Both the position numbers and the translations under genes were made by a program. Below are positions 23,185 through 30,943 of a DNA stretch of 41,912 nt, one piece after another. Each line of letters opens with the position of its first letter. Position 1 is the stretch's first letter. Origin of the DNA: Pirellula staleyi DSM 6068 (lineage in GTDB: Bacteria > Planctomycetota > Planctomycetia > Pirellulales > Pirellulaceae); the NCBI GenBank assembly GCA_945875845.1, contig CAMCMB010000064.1:1-41912 (forward strand), in the 5' to 3' direction. The notes beneath the pieces are model-generated. The model searched no databases. It saw nothing but the letters and a program-made list of their open reading frames with translations, and had not been told where the DNA came from.

Positions 23185-24570
23185 ATGCCTCAATCCAATT
23201 TATGCCCGTTGCGTACGCTTTTGTTGACCGTCGGCTTGCTATTTGCCTGGGGATGCAGTTCCCAAGAGCCCAAAACCGAAGTGAACAATGCTCCCGTGGC
23301 AAACAAAGATCGCCCGCCGCTTAAAATATGGTTGATCGATGCCCCCGAACTTGAAAGCGAATTGAAAGTGCGTTGGCAAGCTGCCTCGGACCAACCCATT
23401 GCGATCGAAAGTGTGCCTGCGCACGACATGGCTGGCAAGAGCCTCTCCGTGGCAGACGTGGTCATTTTCCCAGGCAATTTCATGGGTGATCTCATTCAGA
23501 AAGGTGTCATTGGCAAACTCCCTTCGCAAGCCATGGCGAAAAGTGATTCGGCAAACTCTCCCGCCCGATGGCAAGCGATCGCGTCCTACGGAGGACATGT
23601 GTACGCTCAACCACTTGGCGCAACCAACCTGGCTGCCATCGTACGTGGAGCGGACATTCAACCGCTCGTCGAACTCGATGGTTTGCTCACGGAGGCTCGC
23701 GGGGTAAACGCCAACTCGGAAAGTCAGTGGAGTAAATTTCTGAAATCGACCCAAGTGGATCGCTCAGAACTCTCACTGGCCGCCAACGATCCCCTCGATG
23801 CAAAGTTGTCGAATTTGAGCCACCGCGAAAAGGATTGGCTAGTGGAACGCTTTCTGTGGATTGCTGCGACCACCGACGCGAGACGCAAGGGCCTGTTCGA
23901 TTTAGCCAAGATGAATGCTCGCTTGCATCAACCTGAATTCGCATTGGCAGCGAAAGTACTAGCAGAGCTTGTGCGATCCTTTCCGGAAACCCTGCTGGAC
24001 AAACCGCCTGCGGCCTGGAACTCCGTAACCTTTCCGTCGACGGAAAAAATCTCGTTTGCGATTGGTTGGCCGAATTCGAACGGCACCGAAAGCTCGGAAA
24101 CGAATTCCGCAACCCAAGAGAGACCGAAAGTCGCACCGTTAGTCTGGAATCCGAATCATGGGCTCGTTGCTTCCGTAGGCAAAAATACTCGTCAAACGTC
24201 CGTGTCCTGCAAGTTTTTGCTATGGCTCTGTAGTCCGGAACAGCGAGAAGCTCTGCGATCCATTTGCCCTCGAATCGAGTTGTTTCCAACACAAATAGAC
24301 AGGGATATGGCCCGTGAAGATTACCGAGATTTTCAACTCGCCAATAGCCGTGATAAACGCAAAGAAGGGATGGAACTCTCTTTACGGCTAGCAAATGCAG
24401 ATCAATATAGAGCAGCCCTAGCGGACAGTTTGATCGCAGCCATCCGATCCCCCGATCAGTCAGCGGAACTTATGGCTCAATGTTCGCAAAGCTGGAACGA
24501 ATTGACGAACAAGCTCGGCAAAGAAACGCAGCGACTCTCCGAGGAGCAATCCCTGGGGTATCAAAAATAG
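23185..24570 (+). CDS. Extracellular solute-binding-like lipoprotein
   Basis: A 461-residue protein from the ATG at 23185, chosen because it starts a lipoprotein signal peptide (LCPLR, then TLLLTVGLLFAWGC with Cys24 as the lipidation site). The open frame runs back to 23014 over the xylB start. The body, with 'ADVVIFPGNFMGDLIQKGVIGKL', 'ASYGGHVYAQPLGATNLA' and 'WNPNHGLVASVGKNT...KFLLWLCSPEQREALR', resembles bacterial extracellular solute-binding proteins of ABC importers, but no permease or ATPase gene is nearby, so transport is unproven. It overlaps nothing and is followed 68 nt later by the methyltransferase gene. Confidence 0.7.
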   Translation: MPQSNLCPLRTLLLTVGLLFAWGCSSQEPKTEVNNAPVANKDRPPLKIWLIDAPELESELKVRWQAASDQPIAIESVPAHDMAGKSLSVADVVIFPGNFMGDLIQKGVIGKLPSQAMAKSDSANSPARWQAIASYGGHVYAQPLGATNLAAIVRGADIQPLVELDGLLTEARGVNANSESQWSKFLKSTQVDRSELSLAANDPLDAKLSNLSHREKDWLVERFLWIAATTDARRKGLFDLAKMNARLHQPEFALAAKVLAELVRSFPETLLDKPPAAWNSVTFPSTEKISFAIGWPNSNGTESSETNSATQERPKVAPLVWNPNHGLVASVGKNTRQTSVSCKFLLWLCSPEQREALRSICPRIELFPTQIDRDMAREDYRDFQLANSRDKRKEGMELSLRLANADQYRAALADSLIAAIRSPDQSAELMAQCSQSWNELTNKLGKETQRLSEEQSLGYQK

Positions 24571-24638
24571 GGGATGATTCGATTGATAGTCATCGCCAAA
24601 CCACTTCGCAAGCAACCATTTCAACAAAAGCTAATCTA

Positions 24639-25838
24639 GTGACGCCACTTAGGCAAATCATCCTCGAGTCCCAAAACAAGCGTTCGTTTTCCGGACATCA
24701 CCCTTGGATTCTCGCCAATTCGATTATCGAACCCGCATCGACACCGCGCGTCGGTGAACAAGTCGACTTGATCAACTACGACAGCAAATGGATTGGTCGT
24801 GGATTGTATAACCCGAATAGCCGCATTCGTGTACGGCTCTACACTTGGGATTCTGAGGAACTCATTACCAACGAACTCATCTCGCGGAGAATTGACCGTG
24901 CGATTCAACTGCGCAGTCGGCTTTCGAGTGGTTCGCACCGCCAAGCCTTGCGAATTGTGTTTAGCGAAGCGGACCAATTGAGCGGCTTGGTTGTCGACAA
25001 ATACGCCGAGCATCTTGTCGTGCAATTGACGGCAGCGGCGCTGGTTCCCTTTCTCGACACGATCGTCGATCGCTTGTTTCATCACTACCGGCCTCTGAGT
25101 ATTTCATTGCAGATCGACGAGCGAACGGCCAAGAGCGAAGGGATGGAAATCGAGCAACGATTTTTGGTTGGACACGCACCGGAAGACTCCGTGCTGATCG
25201 AAGAGAACGATTTGCAATGGATGGTGGATGTCGTCGGCGGACAAAAGACGGGTTACTATTTGGACCAACGCGAGAACCGACTTGCGGCAGCCCGTTGGAC
25301 ACAACCCGATGCTCGCGTTTTGGACATTTGTTGTTATGTAGGCGGATTTGCACTGACGATCGCAAAACACTGCAACACGCGAGAAATTATCGCAGTGGAC
25401 AGCAGCGACAAGGCACTGCAGAGTGCCCAACAACACGCCAAACTCAATCAGCTTGAGAATCGAGTGACATGGGAGCAGAATGATTTTTTCGATGCGTTGT
25501 CGAATCGCTTGGACGCAAATGAAAAATTCGACACCATCGTCTTGGACCCACCAAGATTGGCGGGCTCGCGAGATCATATTCAACGAGCACTGAGTGCCTA
25601 TCATCGCCTTAACTATTTGGCCGTTCGAATGCTGAATCCAGGCGGAACCCTCGTGACATGCAGTTGCTCGGGGCGAGTCTCACGCGAGGATTTCCGCGAT
25701 ATGTTGCGTGGGGTAGGTACCCGAACCCGACGCGAGATACAAGTCTTGGAGGAACGAGGGGCGGCACCCGATCACCCTAGCTGCATGAGTTGTCCAGAAA
25801 CAGACTACTTGAAATGCATCATCGCGCGTATTCTTTGA
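24639..25838 (+). CDS. RlmI-type class I rRNA (cytosine-C5) methyltransferase
   Basis: A 399-residue protein of the COG1092 family, whose E. coli member RlmI makes m5C1962 in 23S rRNA. An N-terminal PUA-like region ('SGHHPWILANSI', 'SKWIGRGLYNP') is followed by an EEHEP-like middle domain and the SAM-binding fold: 'VVGGQKTGYYLDQRENR', motif I VLDICCYVGGFALTIA, 'IAVDSSDKAL', motif IV IVLDPPRLAGSR, and the catalytic-cysteine region LVTCSCSGRV. The GTG at 24639 is chosen because homology begins there (TPLRQIILE...); the frame is open to 24480 inside the lipoprotein gene. The exact target base is inferred from the family. Confidence 0.87.
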   Translation: MTPLRQIILESQNKRSFSGHHPWILANSIIEPASTPRVGEQVDLINYDSKWIGRGLYNPNSRIRVRLYTWDSEELITNELISRRIDRAIQLRSRLSSGSHRQALRIVFSEADQLSGLVVDKYAEHLVVQLTAAALVPFLDTIVDRLFHHYRPLSISLQIDERTAKSEGMEIEQRFLVGHAPEDSVLIEENDLQWMVDVVGGQKTGYYLDQRENRLAAARWTQPDARVLDICCYVGGFALTIAKHCNTREIIAVDSSDKALQSAQQHAKLNQLENRVTWEQNDFFDALSNRLDANEKFDTIVLDPPRLAGSRDHIQRALSAYHRLNYLAVRMLNPGGTLVTCSCSGRVSREDFRDMLRGVGTRTRREIQVLEERGAAPDHPSCMSCPETDYLKCIIARIL

Positions 25839-25852
25839 ACTGATAGCCATTA

Positions 25853-25945
25853 GGCGATAGCCCCGGTTCTCGACGAATGTCGAGCAATTGGAAAACCGGG
25901 GCTATCGCCCAACGGCTAATTCGCAGGAAAAACATTTGCGGATGT
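25853..25945 (+). repeat. Palindromic interspersed repeat, family B copy 2
   Basis: A 16-bp perfect stem, ggcgatagccccggtt (25853-25868) with its complement at 25894-25909, whose loop contains a smaller perfect stem ctcgac/gtcgag. It matches 4525-4615, including flanking 'cccaacggc' and 'gcggatgtg' segments beyond the stem. It lies 14 nt after the methyltransferase stop and ends next to the fadB-like remnant. Confidence 0.85.
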
Positions 25946-25955
25946 GCTTAGAAAC

Positions 25956-26190
25956 CTATTCCACTTCCGTAATCAATCCTCTCTTGATCGAACGATCCTT
26001 ATCAAGGTCCGAGAACGTTTTTCCGGACTCGGAGAGCTTTTTCAAGAGTGGTGCGGGCGACCATTCTGCGCCGTGTTGTTGTTCGAATTGGCAGATTCGT
26101 TCGTAGACTCGATGGAGTCCCACAGTATCGGCATGCCACATCGGCATGCCACATCGGCCCGCCTCGATGGGCTGGGAATCCGTAACCGTA
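25956..26190 (-). pseudogene. 3' remnant of a FadB-like 3-hydroxyacyl-CoA dehydrogenase gene, frameshifted
   Basis: Read on the minus strand, 26190 onwards gives TYGYGFPAHRGGPMWHAD in one frame and then, in the next frame, TVGLHRVYERICQFEQQHG followed by AEWSPAPLLKKLSESGKTF to a stop at 25956. Both halves match the C-terminal end of multifunctional fatty-oxidation proteins (3-hydroxyacyl-CoA dehydrogenase C domain; 'GYGFP-HRGGP', 'PAPLL--LAE-GKTF'). The frame break coincides with a 13-bp tandem duplication, cggcatgccacat at 26129-26141 and 26142-26154; removing one copy restores a continuous frame of 74 codons. Upstream of about 26190 the homology stops, so only the last part of the gene survives. 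Confidence 0.78.
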
Positions 26191-26422
26191 GGTTGACGCG
26201 ACTGAAGTGTTTGCTTGCAATAAACGAAATGACTAGTTTCAAAAGAAGCGTTGCGAGCACAACCGCAAGGACCGATCCATAAGATGATTGGATCATTCCA
26301 AACCATAGAAGCGAATACCCCACACTGAAAAGCGTTTTCGTTGGTTCAAAGAACAACCCTAAGCACATGAGCAAACCACCGCTACAAATAACGGATTGAC
26401 TTATCTTCGAGTTTCGAGTCAT
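26042..26422 (-). CDS. Doubtful small membrane protein, 3' part overlapping the fadB remnant
   Basis: An open frame of 126 codons. Residues 9-66 contain about three hydrophobic segments (ICSGGLLMCLGLFF, FSVGYSLLWFGMI, VLAVVLATLLLKLVISFIA), which chance rarely produces, so the first 75 codons may be a genuine small membrane protein. The remaining part runs out of frame through the fadB-like remnant and reads as unrelated polar sequence. It may be a gene whose end was lost and replaced, or simply an accidental ORF. No strong ribosome-binding site precedes the ATG. I recognise no family. Confidence 0.35.
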   Translation of the reverse strand: MTRNSKISQSVICSGGLLMCLGLFFEPTKTLFSVGYSLLWFGMIQSSYGSVLAVVLATLLLKLVISFIASKHFSRVNLRLRIPSPSRRADVACRCGMPILWDSIESTNESANSNNNTAQNGRPHHS

Positions 26423-26861
26423 CGTTGTCGTGATTGCACCTCGAAAGGACGAACGTTTAAGTCACCTGTTTCGCGGACGTGAACTTGGGTGTGGCACTTT
26501 GGGCTGATCGCGAAATCAGGTGCAACTTCTGGTTGAACGGTGTTCCTTTCGCAACCTCGCTCGGCACTCCGTTGCTCCTTAGGAGTTTACCACAGGCCCA
26601 GTTACCCGTGGGACACTTGGCTCTCCTTTTTTCACGTTTCGAGTTCGTGTGTGAAGCCGAGCGGGATGCGAGCGTTCTTTGTGTCCGTGTTTTCGACTAT
26701 GTTTGGCAAGGCGAGGGATGTGCGAGATGAGAATCGACCGGCTCCTCATCCCCCGGCCTTTTCTATGAGTACTGGTTTGTCAACACAGGGAAAATAGTTT
26801 TTGTTAAAATTGTTCTTGCTTGGACGGAGGATAGGGTTCTGCGGGGACGCAACCTGACTGG
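26423..26861. other. Intergenic stretch without recognised content
   Basis: No reading frame here has a convincing start, composition or motif, and no long palindrome stands out. It follows the decayed fadB region and precedes the inverted-repeat element at 26862-26998. Confidence 0.5.
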
Positions 26862-26998
26862 AATGTGGGTAAAGATGAGGGTTCCAGCCTGTGGTTGGGT
26901 TGCTTGGTATTCATGGTTCTCGAAGATTTCGATTTGGAATTTTCGATTTTGGTTCGTTTCCCAGTCGAATGGGAAAAGCACTCCGACACAGGCTGGAA
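26862..26998. repeat. Inverted-repeat-bounded element
   Basis: A perfect 12-bp inverted repeat, ttccagcctgtg (26882-26893) and cacaggctggaa (26987-26998), bounds about 93 nt. Directly to its left, aatgtgggtaaagatgagg (26862-26880) is repeated exactly, inverted, at 41512-41530. The interior has no ORF worth calling. It looks like a small non-autonomous or scattered repeat element; I know 'acacaggctggaagcctatgcc'-like segments as recurrent in planctomycete genomes, which only a genome search would confirm. Confidence 0.5.
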
Positions 26999-27087
26999 GC
27001 CTATGCCACTGCCTTGTCGTGCATCTCGTCGCAGTTTCTTGGCTGGGGCTGATGAAAGCTAGGGGGATAGAGATTAGAATCTACGAG

Positions 27088-27116
27088 TTGGAGAAAGGAT
27101 CGCTCGTGCGGATACT
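27088..27116 (+). promoter_or_regulatory. Possible sigma-70-like promoter for the RDD/SpoIIM operon
   Basis: TTGGAG (27088-27093) and GATACT (27111-27116) are separated by 17 nt and each match the consensus at four of six positions. The -10 box ends 30 nt before the GTG start of the operon. Spacing and place are right, but the boxes are weak. Confidence 0.25.
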
Positions 27117-27146
27117 TGCGAACGCAATTTTTTACTGGGCCCAACG

Positions 27147-28157
27147 GTGAACGTACAAGACGCGATTGACTTGAATGCTGTGGTTACAACTCCCGAGAAT
27201 ATTCGGTTTGAGTACCGCATAGCAGGTCCGTTCCGTCGATTGCCGGCGTTGTTGCTCGATTTCGTGATGCGGATTGTTATTTTTCTTGCCGTTTGTTTTT
27301 TCATGGCATTGGTTGGATTTACAGGTCGCGGCCTTGGCAGCGGGTTCTTGGTTCTTTCCGTGATGATTGCTTGGTTTGCGCTGGAATGGTTCTACGGTAT
27401 GTTTTTCGAAACGTACTGGAATGGGCAAACGCCGGGCAAATGGCTAACCAAAATTCGCGTCCTCTCCGCCGATGGGCGACCGATTAATGTCTATCAAGCT
27501 ACGGTTCGCAATTTTCTTCGGTTGGCGGATTTCGCTCCGATGGTTTCACTGGAGATGTTTTCGGCAGACGCTCCACCCATGTATATGATTCCAACATTTT
27601 TGGTTTCCTTGGTGTGCATGATTTTGACCCCGCGTTTTCAGCGACTCGGGGACCTGGCGGCCGGTACGATGGTGGTGGTCAATGAACGTTCATGGGTTCC
27701 ACCTAATATTAAACTTGAGGATCCTCGTGTCGCATCGCTGAGCGAGCATATCCCGGCGAACTTCCAAATGAATGCAACACTTGCCAAGGCGATTGCGCTG
27801 TATGCAGAGCGTCGAAGTCGAATACCGGTTTTCCGTCGTTTGGAACTTGCCGCTCATTTGGCAAAGCCGCTGCTCGTGCGATTTGAGTTTCGAGAAGATA
27901 CCAGTCCCGATTTGCTCTTATGTGCGCTATACTACCGAGAGTTTGTTTCCAAGGATGCATTTACGGACGAAAAGCGGTTGTCTTTGCCACCTCCGATAGT
28001 TTCGAAATCGCTCGTCCACTCTCAAAATGGGTTTCCACTCGAACATTCCAATGAAAGGAAGCCAATACCTGACTCCGTCACGCTCCCACCCATACTGAAT
28101 AGCGCAACCACCGACATGGACGTTTTTCCTGCTTCAAGTATCAAAGCACCACTATGA
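27147..28157 (+). CDS. RDD family membrane protein
   Basis: A 336-residue protein from a GTG at 27147. Residues 25-180 form an RDD domain: Arg-Arg-x-x-A-x-x-x-D (RRLPALLLDFVMR), several membrane helices, 'FFETYWNGQTPGKWLTKIRVLSADG' and 'LGDLAAGTMVV', all typical. The C-terminal 150 residues are soluble and unassigned. RDD proteins are proposed membrane transport or scaffold components. It opens a five-gene operon; its stop overlaps the SpoIIM start by four nt (ATGA, 28154-28157). The same RDD plus SpoIIM plus MoxR-linked gene set occurs in other phyla, for example around moxR2 in Mycobacterium. Confidence 0.88.
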   Translation: MNVQDAIDLNAVVTTPENIRFEYRIAGPFRRLPALLLDFVMRIVIFLAVCFFMALVGFTGRGLGSGFLVLSVMIAWFALEWFYGMFFETYWNGQTPGKWLTKIRVLSADGRPINVYQATVRNFLRLADFAPMVSLEMFSADAPPMYMIPTFLVSLVCMILTPRFQRLGDLAAGTMVVVNERSWVPPNIKLEDPRVASLSEHIPANFQMNATLAKAIALYAERRSRIPVFRRLELAAHLAKPLLVRFEFREDTSPDLLLCALYYREFVSKDAFTDEKRLSLPPPIVSKSLVHSQNGFPLEHSNERKPIPDSVTLPPILNSATTDMDVFPASSIKAPL

Positions 28158-29194
28158 AAATTGCTGAGTTAGTCGAGCTGCGGAGACAAGGATGGCTTGA
28201 GCTTGAGCAAATGTGCGAATCGCTTCAGTCCATCCAATATCCCTTTTACAAAAAGGGGAGCATGGTATCAAGATTCTCCGCACTGTATCGGGCCGCTTGT
28301 ACCGATCTGGCCATGTCCGAACAATATCAACTCCCGCCGGCTACTGTCGAGTACTTGCATCGACTGGTCGGGCGAGCTCATAGCCAGCTTTATCGCTCAA
28401 GACGATTTCCGACACAAAAGTGGGTTCACTACATTTGGAGGATCGCCCCGCAAAGTATTTTTCGTGACCCTTGTGTCAAAGTAGCCTTTATTGTGTTCTT
28501 CGGTCTGCTCACGCTTTCGGCCATACTAGCTTGGTCCGAAGGGAGTTTTCCTGGATTCGCAGAACGCGTTCTTGGTGCAGCACAGATCGAAGGGATGGAG
28601 AAGAGTTTCGACAAACCCTTGGAGGGGAACTTCAATCAGTATGTCAGTATGTCCGGATTTTATATCCAACATAACACCAGTATCGGTTTGCAGTGCTTTG
28701 CCTTGGGACCTTTGATTTTGCCATCTTTATGCGCGCTTGGCTACAACGCCGTCGTCATCGGTGCTTCGTTTGGCTATATGACACGATCGGAAGTTGAGCA
28801 GGGGGATGTCTTCTTTCAGTTCGTTACGGCTCATGGAGTCTTTGAGTTAACAGCCATTGCATTAGCGGCCGCCGCCGGTTTGCGATTAGGAGTTGGATTG
28901 TTTGCAACGGGAGGCTTGCAACGCATCGAGTCGTTTAAGCTCAATGCAGAGCGAGCTTTGCCCATCATCATGACTTCGGTGATCTTGTTTTTCCTGGCGG
29001 CATTTACGGAGGGGTTTTTGTCCCCTTCTCCATTGCCCTATTTTGTAAAAGCAAGCTTTGCGATTTTTAGCTCGGGGTTGCTCATGTACTATTTTGTTGT
29101 TCTTGGGTACCCCCGCCCCGAACTCAGTCATGAGCTTGCAACCAGTGAGGACAATCCGTGGCGAACGATCGGAGCGGGGCATGCAACTCGATAA
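28154..29194 (+). CDS. SpoIIM-family (DUF95) membrane protein
   Basis: A 346-residue integral membrane protein. A cytoplasmic N-terminal region of about 100 residues ('LVELRRQGWLELEQM', 'YRAACTDLAMS', 'YLHRLVGRAHSQLY') precedes several membrane helices. The family hallmarks are 'FGLLTLSAILAW', 'YIQHNTSIGLQCFALG', 'VTAHGVFELTAIALAAAAGLRLG' and a final helix. Although named after a Bacillus sporulation protein, in non-sporulating bacteria the family goes with RDD and MoxR/DUF58 genes. Start shares ATGA with the RDD gene; its 3' end overlaps the next start by 14 nt. Confidence 0.9.
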   Translation: MKIAELVELRRQGWLELEQMCESLQSIQYPFYKKGSMVSRFSALYRAACTDLAMSEQYQLPPATVEYLHRLVGRAHSQLYRSRRFPTQKWVHYIWRIAPQSIFRDPCVKVAFIVFFGLLTLSAILAWSEGSFPGFAERVLGAAQIEGMEKSFDKPLEGNFNQYVSMSGFYIQHNTSIGLQCFALGPLILPSLCALGYNAVVIGASFGYMTRSEVEQGDVFFQFVTAHGVFELTAIALAAAAGLRLGVGLFATGGLQRIESFKLNAERALPIIMTSVILFFLAAFTEGFLSPSPLPYFVKASFAIFSSGLLMYYFVVLGYPRPELSHELATSEDNPWRTIGAGHATR

Positions 29195-30107
29195 AACAGC
29201 CATTAAGATTGCTCAACGCTCTGGTGTCGAATTAGTCGACCTGAGTTTTATCGTGATGCGACGGTACTGGCGATCGATTTCCATCATCGCGATTCTCGGT
29301 GTCGTCCCTTTCGCCATTGTGGATTTTATTTTGCTTTGGCCGTTGACTCGTTATGAATCGCTCGTCATGGCTTCGCGAGACATTGGCGAGGAGGCTTTCT
29401 TTCATATAAGGTACCTGGCGATCGTCACCGCGTTGATTTTGATCCAAGCACCCTTGGCTCTTTGTGGCGTAACCTATTTCATTGGCCAAGCTGTATTCAT
29501 CGAGCTGCCCAGCATTCGACAAGTGATGTCGAGCATTTGGACGCGGTGCGGGGCGATGGTGCTCATCCTTGGGATATTGCGAATGTCCCTTGTCGCGTTC
29601 ATTCCAATGGTGTTTCTTTTTCGTAACCCTAGCTTTCAGCCAGAGATTGAGCTTCCGTTCTATCTGTTTTGCTTATGTGGCATGGTTGTGTTGATACGAG
29701 GATTTCGGCCCTTTTCCTCAGAGATCCTTTTGTTGGAACGATGTCCCGTTTTTTCGTCCAAAAAGCATCCTGATCAACTTGCCTACAGCAAACGCTCTCG
29801 CTGGCTGCATTCCAATCTTTCTATGGAACTCTTTGGCATGCACATCGGCGTCGCGTTCGTTGAGTTGCTCACGGTTTACTCGGTGTCGATGGGATTGGTT
29901 TTCCTGATTGGAGTTTTGACGGGTATTTGGCGTTGGGGGCTCTGGATGGATTTGTTCTTCTTTCCTTTGATTCTCTGGGGCGTAGCAACTTGGGGAACGG
30001 TGATCCGCTTCTTGACCTACATGAATGCCAGGATTCTTACCGAGGGTTGGGAGATCGAGTTGCGTCTCAAAGCGGAAGCTCAGCGATTGGAGGAGTTCGC
30101 GAAATGA
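29181..30107 (+). CDS. Polytopic membrane protein of unknown function
   Basis: A 308-residue protein starting at the ATG 29181, inside the end of the SpoIIM gene; the frame is open to 29058 but the earlier start would add a stretch encoded wholly within spoIIM. About six membrane helices can be drawn (near 28-52, 75-100, 120-145, 155-178, 215-245, 250-275). No catalytic motif is visible, and I cannot place it in a named family with confidence; it resembles DUF975-like or glycerophosphodiesterase-type membrane domains. It sits in the operon where an extra membrane protein is common. Its stop overlaps the DUF4129 start in ATGA. Confidence 0.8.
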   Translation: MQLDKTAIKIAQRSGVELVDLSFIVMRRYWRSISIIAILGVVPFAIVDFILLWPLTRYESLVMASRDIGEEAFFHIRYLAIVTALILIQAPLALCGVTYFIGQAVFIELPSIRQVMSSIWTRCGAMVLILGILRMSLVAFIPMVFLFRNPSFQPEIELPFYLFCLCGMVVLIRGFRPFSSEILLLERCPVFSSKKHPDQLAYSKRSRWLHSNLSMELFGMHIGVAFVELLTVYSVSMGLVFLIGVLTGIWRWGLWMDLFFFPLILWGVATWGTVIRFLTYMNARILTEGWEIELRLKAEAQRLEEFAK

Positions 30108-30943
30108 TTCGACGCGTTATCCTTGTCGTTGCAATCGCCTATTTTGGAAACGTTTGTCAACTTAAGGCAGACGAAATCGTTGCCAAGAATGTCGTAACGG
30201 AGAACGACTTAGTTCGAAAATCAACAGATCCCGTTTGGTTTGACGCCAATACGGGTAACATAATACCTGTTGCGGCTCGCAGGAATGCGATTGACGTATC
30301 CGATCGGCATTCGTCTGTTGCGACAAGCGAGACGCGTACGAACTCCGCATGGTGGGTCTCTCTTTGGGGTTCGCTCTCGAAAGTCTTTTCCTGGTTGTTC
30401 GAGGCGTGGCTGCACATCCTCGGTGTCTTTTTAGTGCTTCTCGCTCTCGTAGTTGTCTTCCTGGCATGGCGCTATGGTTCGAGCGGGGCTGGATTCTTTC
30501 GTTCACGAGAAATTGAAAATTTGCGCGCGCGTGAGAAAGCCAAGATTCAGGATTTGCCATTCGAAATCGAGCAAACCGCGATAGGCTTGCTTGGCCAAGC
30601 GGCCAAGTTTCGGGCTGCCGGCGATTACTCGAAAGCCATCGTCTTTCTCTTTAGCCATGTGCTTGTCGAAATGGACGGAGCACGCTGTATCCGATTGGCT
30701 CGCGGAAAAACCAACCGTAACTATTTGCAAGAATTGGGAGGTCGAGAGGTGCTGAGAGGCTTCACCAATCAACTTGTTCAAGCGTTTGAATTCGCTTTCT
30801 TCGGTAAGCATCCATTGAGTCAAGAGTCCTTCGAAGCGATCTGGCAACAGTTACCTGTTTTCGAAGAGAGTTTGAAAAAGTTTGGACCAGTCACACTCTC
30901 GGAATCGTTCTTGTCCATTCCAGGAAGTGCTGCTCCACGATGA
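30104..30943 (+). CDS. DUF4129 domain-containing membrane protein
   Basis: A 279-residue protein from the ATG at 30104. An N-terminal signal (IRRVILVVAIAYFGNVCQLKA) leads to an exported region of about 75 residues, a membrane helix near 105-125 (LHILGVFLVLLALVVVFLAW), and a cytoplasmic C-terminal DUF4129 domain: 'AAKFRAAGDYSKAIVFLFSHVLVEMDGARCIRLARGKTNRNYLQEL' and 'FTNQLVQAFEFAFFGKHPLS'. In some actinobacteria and archaea DUF4129 sits at the C-terminus of transglutaminase proteins of MoxR-linked clusters. It is coupled to both neighbours by ATGA overlaps. Confidence 0.87.
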   Translation: MIRRVILVVAIAYFGNVCQLKADEIVAKNVVTENDLVRKSTDPVWFDANTGNIIPVAARRNAIDVSDRHSSVATSETRTNSAWWVSLWGSLSKVFSWLFEAWLHILGVFLVLLALVVVFLAWRYGSSGAGFFRSREIENLRAREKAKIQDLPFEIEQTAIGLLGQAAKFRAAGDYSKAIVFLFSHVLVEMDGARCIRLARGKTNRNYLQELGGREVLRGFTNQLVQAFEFAFFGKHPLSQESFEAIWQQLPVFEESLKKFGPVTLSESFLSIPGSAAPR

